A stretch of DNA of 64,000 bases from Bryobacteraceae bacterium (GTDB lineage: Bacteria; Acidobacteriota; Terriglobia; Bryobacterales; Bryobacteraceae). The notes beneath the pieces are model-generated. The model searched no databases. It was not told the origin of the DNA and saw only the letters and a program-made list of their open reading frames with translations. This document shows, piece after piece, positions 52,962 to 63,049 of the stretch (within the stretch, counting starts at the first letter, position 1; every line of letters starts with the position of its first letter). The position numbers and the translations under genes are program-made. The stretch covers positions 730,737 to 794,736 of the forward strand of contig JANWVY010000002.1 of NCBI GenBank assembly GCA_025056455.1, read 5' to 3'.

Positions 52962-53531
52962 TCACTTCTCGTAGTCGTTCTCCGGGCGCCAGTTTTTGGC
53001 CCTTCCAAGCGTTTGAAGATAGGCCACGATGGCCTGAAATTCGGATTCGTTGTTGGCGATCCAGGGGTAGGGGGGCATGATGGAACCGGGCACTAAGTCG
53101 CGCGGGTTGCGGAAGTGCGTGCGGTGCCATTGGGTGTCGTATTTTCCGCCGACACGCGAGAGATCAGGTCCCGTCCGTTTGGTGCCGAACAGATGCGGGC
53201 TGTCATAGACGAATTCATCGGGTGTGGACACGGGAGAATCAACGCCCCGCCAGCCGGACCGTTTGGTATCGGCGAGCAAGGTGCGGGTTTGCTGCGTGTG
53301 ACAATACCAGCAGCCCTCGCGCACATAAATGGCTCGGCCCCTCTGTTCCAGCTCAGTGAGCGGCCGAAGCTGTCCGGTGAGGCCCTTGCTGGGATCGGAG
53401 TTGGAAAAGGGGGCGGCCCACGACTTATCAATCAGCGGAGGGGCGACGGTGGTCAGCAGGCCTCCAATAGCAAAGAATACGAGCGCTAGAACAATAAACC
53501 AAACCGCGTTGGAATCAGCCTTGTTAAGCAT
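52962..53531 (-). CDS. ccoO: cbb3-type cytochrome c oxidase subunit II
   Basis: A 189-residue membrane-anchored monohaem cytochrome c. The anchor helix (NAVWFIVLALVFFAIGGLL) begins at residue 8, the haem site is EGCWYCHTQQ (CXXCH at 74-78), and the methionine ligand is in VPGSIMPPYPW. FGTKRTGPDLSRVGGKY is a strong CcoO signature. ATG at 53531 overlaps the end of ccoN by eight bases; the longer open frame lies inside ccoN and is not used. It passes electrons to CcoN. Confidence 0.94.
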   Translation of the reverse strand: MLNKADSNAVWFIVLALVFFAIGGLLTTVAPPLIDKSWAAPFSNSDPSKGLTGQLRPLTELEQRGRAIYVREGCWYCHTQQTRTLLADTKRSGWRGVDSPVSTPDEFVYDSPHLFGTKRTGPDLSRVGGKYDTQWHRTHFRNPRDLVPGSIMPPYPWIANNESEFQAIVAYLQTLGRAKNWRPENDYEK

Positions 53532-54936
53532 GGACAGCCTCCTGCGGACGGGGTCCGGCATGGATGACAGTAGCGAGGATGTTGTAGAGAAACGTCGCGA
53601 TTCCGCCAAAGATCAACACCCCAGAGAAGAAGCGAACCGCCCAGATCGGCTTCAGCGCGACGACGGTGTCGATAAACGGGATGGCCGGGTTGTTCCATTG
53701 CCATCCCTGCCAGAAGCCGCCGAGCCACAGCGTGACAAAGAACCCGATGCCGCCGATCATCGCAAGCCAGTAGCTCCAGTTGGCCAGGGCGTCTGAGTAG
53801 AGCTTGGTGTGAAAGATGCGCGGGATGCTGTAGTAAACTCCAGCAATGGCGAAAAAGGAGAAGGCGCCGAGCACGGCCATATGGGCATGACCGGGGATCC
53901 AGTCCGTCTTCGAGACGATCGCGTTCACCGAGCGGAGGCTGTGCATCGGACCTTGGAAGCAAGTCAGCAAGTAGAAGACGACGCCCGACATGAGAAACTT
54001 GAGCGGCACGTTGTCGCGCGTCAGCGGCCAGTGGCCCTTCATCGTGGCGAAGAAGTTGTAGACCACGGTCCAGACTGGTAGCAGCAACATCAAAGAGAAG
54101 GCGATGGAGATTGTTTGCAGCCACTGCGAAATCGGGCCGTGGATCATGTGATGCGCGCCAGTCCAGACATAGAAGAAGGCCAGCGACCAGAAGCCGATCA
54201 TCGACAGCTTGTGGCTATAGAGCGGAATGTTGCCAGCCTTGGGGATGAAATAGTAGGCCAGAGCGAGGCCCACGGGGGTGAAGATCAAGCCCACGGCGTT
54301 GTGCACATACATCCAGTTGAGATTGGCCTGGTTGACGCCGGTGGTGAACAACGTGGCGAAATTCCCTGTGAGATAGACAAACGCGGTCCAGAGAATGCAG
54401 CCCATGGTGTACCACAACGAGACGTACATTTGGGGATACCGTCGCGTGAAGACCGTGCCGAAGACATTGACCCCGAACAGGATCCAGGCGACGACCACGG
54501 CTACGTCTAAGACGAGAGGCAGCTCGGCGTATTCAAAGCCTTGATTCCAGCCCATCAACAACGAGACCACCGCGCCGAGGACAATCGCGTTCCACAGCAC
54601 AGCCGTAGCAACGCCGAGTTTTTCGCTATAGAGCTTGACGCCACAGAGCCGGGGAACAAAGTAGAAGACCAGACCCATGTCGGCGGCAAGCAACCAGCCG
54701 AACAGCATGCCGTTGACGTGCAGTGGACGCAGCCGGCCGTAGCTGAACATGGGGATCGTGCCGAGCAGCTCGGGCCAAACGAATTTGGCTGCGATGATGA
54801 GCGCAATCACACCGACAACAAAGAAATAAACGACGGAACTCATCAAAAACCACTTGGCCGCCGTGTCGGAGTGAACCGGGCGATGGCTGGCTGTGGCCGA
54901 GCTGGCGCCGCTTGGGATTTCCTTTTCTGCTGCCAT
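53524..54936 (-). CDS. ccoN: cbb3-type cytochrome c oxidase catalytic subunit I
   Basis: A 470-residue haem-copper oxidase of type C with about twelve helices. Haem and copper histidines are visible in RLRPLHVNGMLFGW (low-spin haem), NWMYVHNAVGLI (CuB), WTGAHHMIHGP (CuB pair) and WIPGHAHMAVLGAF (both haems). It reduces oxygen to water with high affinity and pumps protons. The ATG at 54936 lies six bases after the stop of the heptaheme cytochrome gene. ccoN here follows bc-complex genes, which is unusual and suggests a joint enzyme. Confidence 0.95.
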   Translation of the reverse strand: MAAEKEIPSGASSATASHRPVHSDTAAKWFLMSSVVYFFVVGVIALIIAAKFVWPELLGTIPMFSYGRLRPLHVNGMLFGWLLAADMGLVFYFVPRLCGVKLYSEKLGVATAVLWNAIVLGAVVSLLMGWNQGFEYAELPLVLDVAVVVAWILFGVNVFGTVFTRRYPQMYVSLWYTMGCILWTAFVYLTGNFATLFTTGVNQANLNWMYVHNAVGLIFTPVGLALAYYFIPKAGNIPLYSHKLSMIGFWSLAFFYVWTGAHHMIHGPISQWLQTISIAFSLMLLLPVWTVVYNFFATMKGHWPLTRDNVPLKFLMSGVVFYLLTCFQGPMHSLRSVNAIVSKTDWIPGHAHMAVLGAFSFFAIAGVYYSIPRIFHTKLYSDALANWSYWLAMIGGIGFFVTLWLGGFWQGWQWNNPAIPFIDTVVALKPIWAVRFFSGVLIFGGIATFLYNILATVIHAGPRPQEAVHA

Positions 54937-54942
54937 AGGTTT

Positions 54943-56757
<1,815 letters not shown>

Positions 56758-56773
56758 TGGGAGAAACCTCTCT

Positions 56774-58066
56774 TCACCATGGCGTGACAAACTCCCAGTT
56801 CGGACCCCGGAACAGTGTGCCGATCACGATTAGACCGACGTTAAACAGGGCGAAGGTGAGAAACAAGGTGTTCGCCAGCAAGCGCTCCTTGGCAAACCAA
56901 CGGCCTACGCCGTGAGGGCTGCGATCCAGATAAGGGACCAAGAGAAGCAAAAGCACTTCGAGCGCGGGAATGCCCACCCCTCCCCAGAAGGCGGAGTAGC
57001 TAACCAGCTCTTGTAGGCCGAGAAAGTACCACGGGGCCTTGGCCGGGTTGGGAGGATGCAAAGCGTTGACGGGCTCCTCAAGAGGCGCATGGAACAAGAG
57101 GGATACAACCAGCACTGCAGCGAGAGTAATGACAAAGACAAACAGCTCGGCGGTCAACAGGTGCGGCCAGCTGAAAACGGTGTTGTCAGGGACATTGCCC
57201 ACCTTGACAAACGGTCCCCGCACCAGGCCCATGAAGCCGAAGCTTTGTTTGCCGGCTGGGGGCGAGACGAGCTTGACCGCGATTTCGGAGGCCCCAGGCG
57301 CGACTTCCGCCTCCGGCGGCCGGGACAAGCCGCCGTCCTTGCGAATTCGCCAAAAATGGATCGCAATCAGCAAGGACATGAGCAGAGGCAGCACGACGAC
57401 ATGCAGCACGTAGAAGCGCAGAAGCGCCTCCTGACCCACGACGTTGTCGCCTAACAGGAGGAATTGGATCTTTTGCCCGATGAAGGGCGCATAGGTGGCG
57501 ATCGTGGCCCCGACGGTAATGGCCCAGAAGGCCAGCTGATCCCACGGCAAGAGGTAGCCGGTGAAGCTCGAAAAAAGGGTTAAGAGCAGCAACAACACAC
57601 CAATCACCCAGTTAAATTCGCGGGGCTTTTTGTACGAACCGGTGAAAAAGACCCGGCACATATGCAAGAAGACGACGATGACCATTCCATGCGCGGCCCA
57701 GCGGTGCATGTTTCTGAGGAAGGTGCCGAAGGCGACCGAGCCTCGCAGATCCAGCATGCGGTCGTAGGCTTGGTCGGTTGATGGGACGTAGTAGAACATC
57801 AACAACACGCCGGTGACGGTGAGAATCACAAACAAGAAGAACGACATCAGCCCCAGTCCGAGGGTGTAAGTGGGCTTGAGCGTGTGCCGGTTCACCTTCA
57901 CCGGGTGAATATGCAAAAAGAAGTTCGAGAAGGAGGTTTGTGCCTGGCCGAGCTCGGAACTAGGCAGGGGGTGGCGAAACACCGAGCTCCAGAGATTCCG
58001 CGGAAGCTGCCGGAGGACGCTCGACAGGCTGGTGTCGTTGGAGATTTTATCGTGAACCGCACTCAT
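56774..58066 (-). CDS. Cytochrome b of a bc-type complex (full-length)
   Basis: A 430-residue protein with the eight-helix pattern of cytochrome b (b6 plus subunit IV fused). Haem histidine pairs are in [19 protein letters not shown] and [20 protein letters not shown]. The quinol-site region reads [16 protein letters not shown], corresponding to the PEWY segment of mitochondrial-type proteins with a changed motif. ATG at 58066 overlaps the Rieske stop by four bases (ATGA); the longer open frame to 58270 is inside the Rieske gene. It oxidises quinol and hands electrons to the Rieske cluster. Confidence 0.92.
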   Translation of the reverse strand: MSAVHDKISNDTSLSSVLRQLPRNLWSSVFRHPLPSSELGQAQTSFSNFFLHIHPVKVNRHTLKPTYTLGLGLMSFFLFVILTVTGVLLMFYYVPSTDQAYDRMLDLRGSVAFGTFLRNMHRWAAHGMVIVVFLHMCRVFFTGSYKKPREFNWVIGVLLLLLTLFSSFTGYLLPWDQLAFWAITVGATIATYAPFIGQKIQFLLLGDNVVGQEALLRFYVLHVVVLPLLMSLLIAIHFWRIRKDGGLSRPPEAEVAPGASEIAVKLVSPPAGKQSFGFMGLVRGPFVKVGNVPDNTVFSWPHLLTAELFVFVITLAAVLVVSLLFHAPLEEPVNALHPPNPAKAPWYFLGLQELVSYSAFWGGVGIPALEVLLLLLVPYLDRSPHGVGRWFAKERLLANTLFLTFALFNVGLIVIGTLFRGPNWEFVTPW

Positions 58067-58521
58067 ACGGTGTAATAGGTTCCCGGCTTGATTTCCACGC
58101 TCGTGTCCACTTCGAGCTCTCCGTTGGGCGCGAGCTTGACTTGATACCACGGCAGAGGCTTGGGAGCGGGCCCGCCCGTGACGTTTCCATCTTGGTCGTA
58201 GCGCGAACCATGGCAGGGGCACGAGAAGCCGGTGTCCGAGACGGCCACAATACAGCCCAGATGCGTACACGTGGTTGAGATGACGGCCACCTGATTGCCC
58301 TCGCGTGCTACGCAGATACGTCGCTGTTCGATGGCGATGCGCGAACCGGGAGGAAACTCCTCCGGCCTTCCGATGGAAAAGCGGCTCGGCGCGCCGTAGG
58401 TGGCTCGCGGCTTTAAGAACACGAAGTTCGCTAGCGCGCTAATGACGGCTGATCCGAATAAGGCCACGCTGGACACCCAAGTCAGCAGGCTACGTCGTGG
58501 AACCTCTTTCGATTCCTTCAT
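58063..58521 (-). CDS. Rieske [2Fe-2S] protein of the bc-type complex
   Basis: A 152-residue membrane-anchored protein. The leader [20 protein letters not shown] holds a twin arginine and doubles as membrane anchor. Cluster ligands: CTHLGC (85-90) and CPCHG (101-105), with both cysteines for the disulfide. The final [11 protein letters not shown] is typical. It starts within the last 32 bases of the CcoS-like gene and ends overlapping cytochrome b. Confidence 0.94.
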   Translation of the reverse strand: MKESKEVPRRSLLTWVSSVALFGSAVISALANFVFLKPRATYGAPSRFSIGRPEEFPPGSRIAIEQRRICVAREGNQVAVISTTCTHLGCIVAVSDTGFSCPCHGSRYDQDGNVTGGPAPKPLPWYQVKLAPNGELEVDTSVEIKPGTYYTV

Positions 58522-58699
58522 CTTCTTGCTCCACAGATCTGTCTACGAGTTCCTCCAGGTCCGACCAGAAGACGTGATATTTGGCTTCCTCAAGGTTGCG
58601 GAAGTAGTCCTTTTTTACGGCGTAAATGAACAGACACGCGCCGCCGAGCCCCATGAATAAACTTGCGGCAAGGGCGACCCACGTTAGTTCCGCACCCAT
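58490..58699 (-). CDS. CcoS-like small membrane protein, first gene of the respiratory operon
   Basis: A 69-residue protein starting at ATG 58699. One helix ([25 protein letters not shown]) is followed by [19 protein letters not shown], a pattern like the region after the helix in CcoS (small hydrophobic protein needed to insert haem and copper into CcoN). The tail is acidic. Identity as CcoS is likely but not certain, because the 58-residue protein at 52779-52955 has a similar tail. It overlaps the Rieske gene by 32 bases. Confidence 0.6.
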   Translation of the reverse strand: MGAELTWVALAASLFMGLGGACLFIYAVKKDYFRNLEEAKYHVFWSDLEELVDRSVEQEDEGIERGSTT

Positions 58700-58742
58700 G
58701 ATGCATCTGCCCCTGTGCAACCGGTCTTCCAAAATTTGTTTC

Positions 58743-58768
58743 GCTCGAAAATCTTTGATTTTCCGAGC
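58743..58768 (-). promoter_or_regulatory. Near-perfect hairpin upstream of the respiratory operon
   Basis: GCTCG + AAAATC (58743-58753) pairs with GATTTT + C + CGAGC (58757-58768), a stem of 11 pairs with one bulged base and a three-base loop, 44 bp before the CcoS-like start. It could be an operator, an attenuator or a leader hairpin. No run of U follows on the operon strand. The rest of 58700-59007, the divergent spacer to the sulfatase gene, shows nothing else I can assign. Confidence 0.45.
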
Positions 58769-59007
58769 AAAATGCGCAATGTTTTCTGGGAAGCCTCGCC
58801 CACTTCGGTCAGGGGTGCGCAATTTGTCGCAAGTTCGCGCAGGGCCAAACAGCGCAATCGCGCAGCTTCGCCCACCCGCGTGGAGTTCGACTGGCCGAGC
58901 GGGCAGCTGGAAAACCAGTAGGCCACGTTGGGACAGGTTCGCCACCAGATGTCCGCCCTAGGATTCCAAGTGTCTCGCCAGCCCTGTGCCGGTGGCCCGA
59001 TTGGGAT

Positions 59008-60492
59008 ATGATGTGGATCGGGAAAAAGGACATGCGACAAGACGCTGTTCGGGGCAAGCTGGGCCGGCGGACTTTCCTCACTGCGACGGCAGCGGGGGCA
59101 AGTTTTGGCCAGAGCAAAAACAATCCGCCGAACATTCTCTACATCATGACCGACCAACAGCATGCCGGCATGATGAGCTGCACAGGAAACCGCTGGCTGA
59201 AGACGCCAGCGATGGACAGCCTAGCGGCTCAAGGGGTGCGGTTTGAACTGGCTTATGCCTCGAACCCAGTTTGCATGCCGGCGCGGACCTCCATGATGAC
59301 TGGACACTACCCGAGCCGCTTTGAAATGCGCGGCAATGGTCCGGGAAAGGTGCCGCCCGAAATCATGGCCAGCTCCCTTGGTCACCTTTTCCGGCGAGCA
59401 AATTACCGGACCGTGTTCGGCGGCAAAACCCACTGGCCTGCACCCATGACGCCGCAAAGAATCGGCTTTGAATACCTCACCCACGATGAGCGGCAGCAGC
59501 TGGCGGAAACCTGCGCCAGCTTCTTGCGCGAAAAGCACGACCGGCCCTTCTTGCTGGTGGCCTCGTTCATCAATCCTCATGACATTTGCTACATGGCGAT
59601 CGACGCCTACACCAAGGCCAGCAATCTTCCGGCCATGTATCCCAATTCGTCTGTGGAAAGGCAGTGCTTGGCGGAGGCCTCCGCTTTGCCAGCGGGTGTG
59701 AGTCGCGAAGAGTTCTTCCGGAAATATTGTCCGCCCTTGCCAGCCAATCATGCGCCCACTCGAGACGAGCCCCATGCCTTGGGACGCTATGAAAGCTTTC
59801 GAGGATGGGCGCGCAAGAACTGGAAAGAAGAGGACTGGCGGTTGCATCGCTGGGCCTACTGCCGGCTGACCGAGCGCGTGGATGCGGAGATCGCCATCGT
59901 GTTGAAGGCGTTGCGCGAAACAGGCTTGGACCGGAACACGCTCGTGGTCTTTTCGAGTGATCACGGCGACATGGATGCAGCCCATGGATTTGAACACAAG
60001 AGCTTGCCCTACGAGGAATCAGCACGGGTGCCCTTCATTGTCTCCTGGCCCGGACACACCCCTGCGGGTCGCGTCGATCGCAAACACCTGGTCTCCTCGA
60101 GCGTGGATCTTTTGCCAACGTTGTGCGATTACGCTGGAATCGAACCACCCCCCGGGTTGCCCGGCCGGAGTATCCGGCGCATCGTCGAAAGCGGTTCGGC
60201 GCCGGGCTGGCGGGACGACCTGGTCATCGAGTGTATCGATTCCCGGTGTCTGCGCACACGCCGCTACAAATACTCCGTGTTCGTCGGTCCGGGACAGCAA
60301 GAGCTTCTGGTTGATCTCGAAAAGGATCCCGGTGAGACGGTGAATTTGGCTGGTCACCCGCGCTACCAGACAATTCTTTCGGAACACCGTCAGAGACTCC
60401 GAACTCGAATGCAAGCAGTGGGGGACCGCTGGGGCCTGGCACTGCTCGAGGAACTGGATCGTAGCCGGGCAGCGCCCAGCTCGCTCGACTGA
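59008..60492 (+). CDS. Type I sulfatase (arylsulfatase family), Tat-exported
   Basis: A 494-residue sulfatase. The leader GKLGRRTFLTATAAGASFG is a Tat signal. NILYIMTDQQHAGMMSCTG supplies metal aspartate residues. NPVCMPARTSMMTGHYPS holds the CxPxR signature: the cysteine must be converted to formylglycine by another enzyme. VFSSDHGDMDAAHGFEHKS gives the second metal pair. It hydrolyses a sulfate ester in the periplasm. Start could be ATG 59008, 59011 or 59032. The only SUMF1-type domain in the window (17.5-19.6 kb) lacks the copper cysteines, so the maturation enzyme is elsewhere. Confidence 0.9.
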   Translation: MMWIGKKDMRQDAVRGKLGRRTFLTATAAGASFGQSKNNPPNILYIMTDQQHAGMMSCTGNRWLKTPAMDSLAAQGVRFELAYASNPVCMPARTSMMTGHYPSRFEMRGNGPGKVPPEIMASSLGHLFRRANYRTVFGGKTHWPAPMTPQRIGFEYLTHDERQQLAETCASFLREKHDRPFLLVASFINPHDICYMAIDAYTKASNLPAMYPNSSVERQCLAEASALPAGVSREEFFRKYCPPLPANHAPTRDEPHALGRYESFRGWARKNWKEEDWRLHRWAYCRLTERVDAEIAIVLKALRETGLDRNTLVVFSSDHGDMDAAHGFEHKSLPYEESARVPFIVSWPGHTPAGRVDRKHLVSSSVDLLPTLCDYAGIEPPPGLPGRSIRRIVESGSAPGWRDDLVIECIDSRCLRTRRYKYSVFVGPGQQELLVDLEKDPGETVNLAGHPRYQTILSEHRQRLRTRMQAVGDRWGLALLEELDRSRAAPSSLD

Positions 60493-60691
60493 AAGCCAAC
60501 CGGACAGGGTTTTACAGCGCCTTGGGGGCGGGCTGAGCATTCTTTCTGATGGTTCCATGAGCCGGGCCGTGGTTGGAGGGAGTGGCCAAGAAAACATTTC
60601 GCAAGTGATTTGTTTTATCCACAGGTCTTCCACTGAGGATTCGCTCTAAGGTACTGAAAACAAGCAAAATCGAGTTCAGTTGAAATTCTTG

Positions 60692-60720
60692 TTGCAATTC
60701 GTTTTTGGATTGACTACAAA
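60692..60720 (+). promoter_or_regulatory. Sigma70-like promoter in front of the structured RNA
   Basis: TTGCAA (60692-60697), a 17-bp spacer and TACAAA (60715-60720). Each hexamer matches the consensus at four of six bases. Predicted transcription start is near 60727, just before the 5' strand of the RNA closing stem. The local region is more AT-rich than its surroundings. Confidence 0.5.
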
Positions 60721-60740
60721 AGCGTTTCAGGCCAAGATGA

Positions 60741-61410
60741 GGGTGGTTCCAAGAGGCACGCGGAACAGCGAGCTGGACGGAACGTAGCGGACCTGGAACG
60801 ATGATCCACCGGCTAGGGTGACACTCAGACGGACGGTGGGGAGCGAAGGGAGATCGGGCGTTTCGAACCGGCAAGCTCGACGAGAAGCGGTCCGGGAGAG
60901 CGCGAGCATCGGCAGGTGGCAACACCTGGTGCGGTGCCGCCCGAAAGGGTGGATCCTGAGGGGCGAAAATCCCGAAGGGGAGCGGCTTCCGGATTGGAGC
61001 TTGTCGCCAAAATGCCACGTGCAGGCAACGGGTTGGGCGCGCGGCACACCGTAAGGTGAGTCGAAAAGTGACCAAGCCTCACAACCGCGTGGGGCGCGGA
61101 AGTGCCTGGACCGAACGGGCTTGTGGCGAGCATTTTGGGGTTGCGAAGCGCTACGCCAGGACCGCTAGACCCGACTAGGGTGAGGGCGAAAGCCGTAGTC
61201 CTTGTTGGCGAGGGAAAGGCGGGCGCGAGCAGCCGGTTTCGGTCAGTCTGGTGAGCAGGCGGGCTTGGATGCGATGAAGCGCAGTCGTCCAAAACGGCTG
61301 CGGGGAGCAGAAGAGAAGACGCCCAACCGGACTGGCTGCCAGTTCACGCCGGGTTAACACGGTGGGTGGACAGGCTGGGAACGTGGGTCACTTGGAACCA
61401 TTTTTCTTTT
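60741..61410 (+). ncRNA. Large structured non-coding RNA of about 660 nt, class not identified
   Basis: Ends pair perfectly: TGGTTCCAAG (60744-60753) with CTTGGAACCA (61391-61400), followed by TTTTTCTTTT. Inside, plus-strand hairpins with GNRA loops include CAGGTG-GCAA-CACCTG (60913-60928), CCGCCC-GAAA-GGGTGG (60937-60952), CACC-GTAA-GGTG (61047-61058) and GGC-GAAA-GCC (61185-61194). Others are CCACCG/CGGTGG (60806-60811, 60834-60839), CCGCG/CGCGG (61085-61099), AGGAC/GTCCT (61158-61162, 61198-61202), CTGC/GCAG (61298-61310), and AACCGG/CCGGGTT enclosing ACTGG/CCAGT (61325-61355). A long-range stem joins GGC-AAGCTC (60870-60878) to GAGCTT-GTC-GCC (60997-61008). No protein frame here looks real. 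It lacks RNase P, tmRNA, SRP and group II domain V signatures. Confidence 0.72.
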
Positions 61411-61441
61411 GTTCTCCTTTCCCCCTCGAATTCCCCCCGAA

Positions 61442-63049
61442 CTAGCCTTGAAGAAGTGAGGAGATGGGCGTTTCGGTTTCAGCGAGCTCCCGCAAAAAAG
61501 ACTCCTTTTCTTCCCGGGCCATGTTGAGCGCGGTTTCTAGAAAGAAACCGTAGCAGCCAGCCCCGAGGGCGGCAAGAGCTCCAACGATGGCATAGAAGAG
61601 GCTGTTGCTTTCCCAAACCTCCCGGGCGAAGTAGGCAAAGGCAAAAGGCGCGCCAAGAAGGGGATAAATCAGGAGGAGCAAGAAACGGAAGCGGCCCGGA
61701 TTTCCCCGCCTCCAGCTCCGGTTGGGATCGGATGGCCTCGGGTATTTCAACGAGCTCCAATTTCCGATTCCCAGCAGATATACAAGGATTGTCAGCGAGA
61801 CAAGATAGCCGTCCAAAACGGCCTGCCAGGACTGAATGAGGCCGGCGAGAAAACAAACCACCGTGATCATCCCGAGCTCGAAAACAACCAGCGCTACGGC
61901 GGCGATGTTCTTGGCGATGACGACGTCGCCGAAACCGACCGGCGCCAGAAAATACCATGCCGTTGCGCCACGGTCAAAACCGAAGTAATTCCAAATCAAG
62001 GTGTCGCTGAGCAGCAAGATGGCATAGACGCAGACGATCACGAAAAACCGGTCCGGGGAGAAGCTGCCGCGGTAGCGCATGGGGAACCAAATCAAGACCC
62101 CGAACGTGAATCCCATAAGGAACAGCAGACGGAAGGCTGGGGAGCGGAACAGGGAACGAAGTTCCTTCTCTACCAACACAGCCAGTGGATCGCGGAGCCA
62201 GAGATGCGGCCATTGAAACAACCAGTCGGTCCAGCAAGCAGTGGCTGCGGGCTCGGCGCGGGCTCGCGCGGCGTCTTCGTCAAAGCGGAGTCCTTTTTCA
62301 AACATCCAACGGCCGAATGCATAGGAAGCCGCAAGCCAGCCTATCATGGCGATCCAGTTGCTCCAGACTAGGTCGCCTGTTACCAGATGGGCGGTCGCTG
62401 TCCAGGGCCAGACTGCGCTCGGGACCGAGCGCCAGAGCTCGAAGAGATGGTCAGAGCGCTCAACTAGCAGAGCAAGTTGCGGGACCGTGGCAAGCAGCGC
62501 GAGCAAAAAGACGATCCATTCGCGCGTTTTGTTTTGGGAAAAAAACCGAATCAACGTCTGGCGCACGCCGGCGGCCAAGAACAAGTTGAAGGCTAGAAAG
62601 GGCAAAAAGAACCCTGCGAGCCAGGCGTTGAGCACTGGACTCAGAGCCAAGCCCAGGCTCATTCCGCTCAGAAGAATCAGCATCTCAAGGCCGTTGCTGA
62701 AGCGCAGCAGCAGCTCGAGCTGAAAGAGTTCGGAGTGGGGAATAGGATAAACAAGGAGCTTTTTAATTTCGAGTGAAGCCCCCGTGCTGACCATGAGGAC
62801 GGGCAGCAGCTGCCAGTAGAGCAAAGCGATCATGAGACCGCCGGCAAGAAAACTGTAGGCGCGTTCACGGTCCGTTGTTTCGCTTAGAAAGAGGACGGAT
62901 GCGACCGCACCCAGAATCCACAGTCCGTACCAGACGAGGCTGCCAACGGCTGCAAGAAGCAGGCTTCCGCGGCGAGCGCGGGGTAACACGTTGCGCCAGC
63001 TGCGCCACTGCGCCCAGAGAATGGCCCGCGCTTGAAGGTTTAAAGCCAC
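61442..63049 (-). CDS. ABC-2-type transporter permease
   Basis: A 535-residue membrane protein with about twelve helices in two halves (for example WYGLWILGAVASVLFL near 40-55 and FFVIVCVYAILLLSDTLIWNY near 330-350). The layout, paired with a separate ATPase, fits ABC-2 exporters. It starts with GTG at 63049, overlapping the ATPase gene end by ten bases. The transported molecule is not predictable. Its stop is 31 bases past the U-tract of the structured RNA on the opposite strand. Confidence 0.8.
   Translation of the reverse strand: MALNLQARAILWAQWRSWRNVLPRARRGSLLLAAVGSLVWYGLWILGAVASVLFLSETTDRERAYSFLAGGLMIALLYWQLLPVLMVSTGASLEIKKLLVYPIPHSELFQLELLLRFSNGLEMLILLSGMSLGLALSPVLNAWLAGFFLPFLAFNLFLAAGVRQTLIRFFSQNKTREWIVFLLALLATVPQLALLVERSDHLFELWRSVPSAVWPWTATAHLVTGDLVWSNWIAMIGWLAASYAFGRWMFEKGLRFDEDAARARAEPAATACWTDWLFQWPHLWLRDPLAVLVEKELRSLFRSPAFRLLFLMGFTFGVLIWFPMRYRGSFSPDRFFVIVCVYAILLLSDTLIWNYFGFDRGATAWYFLAPVGFGDVVIAKNIAAVALVVFELGMITVVCFLAGLIQSWQAVLDGYLVSLTILVYLLGIGNWSSLKYPRPSDPNRSWRRGNPGRFRFLLLLIYPLLGAPFAFAYFAREVWESNSLFYAIVGALAALGAGCYGFFLETALNMAREEKESFLRELAETETPISSLLQG

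Noticed and set aside
58067-58270. Longer start for cytochrome b
   Set aside because: The extension lies within the Rieske gene and is Arg/Ala-rich without homology; ATG 58066 overlaps the Rieske stop in the usual way.
60741-61410. RNase P RNA, tmRNA, SRP RNA or a group II intron
   Set aside because: The conserved RNase P core, the tmRNA tRNA-like end, the SRP tetraloop region and intron domain V are not found; there is no intron-encoded protein.
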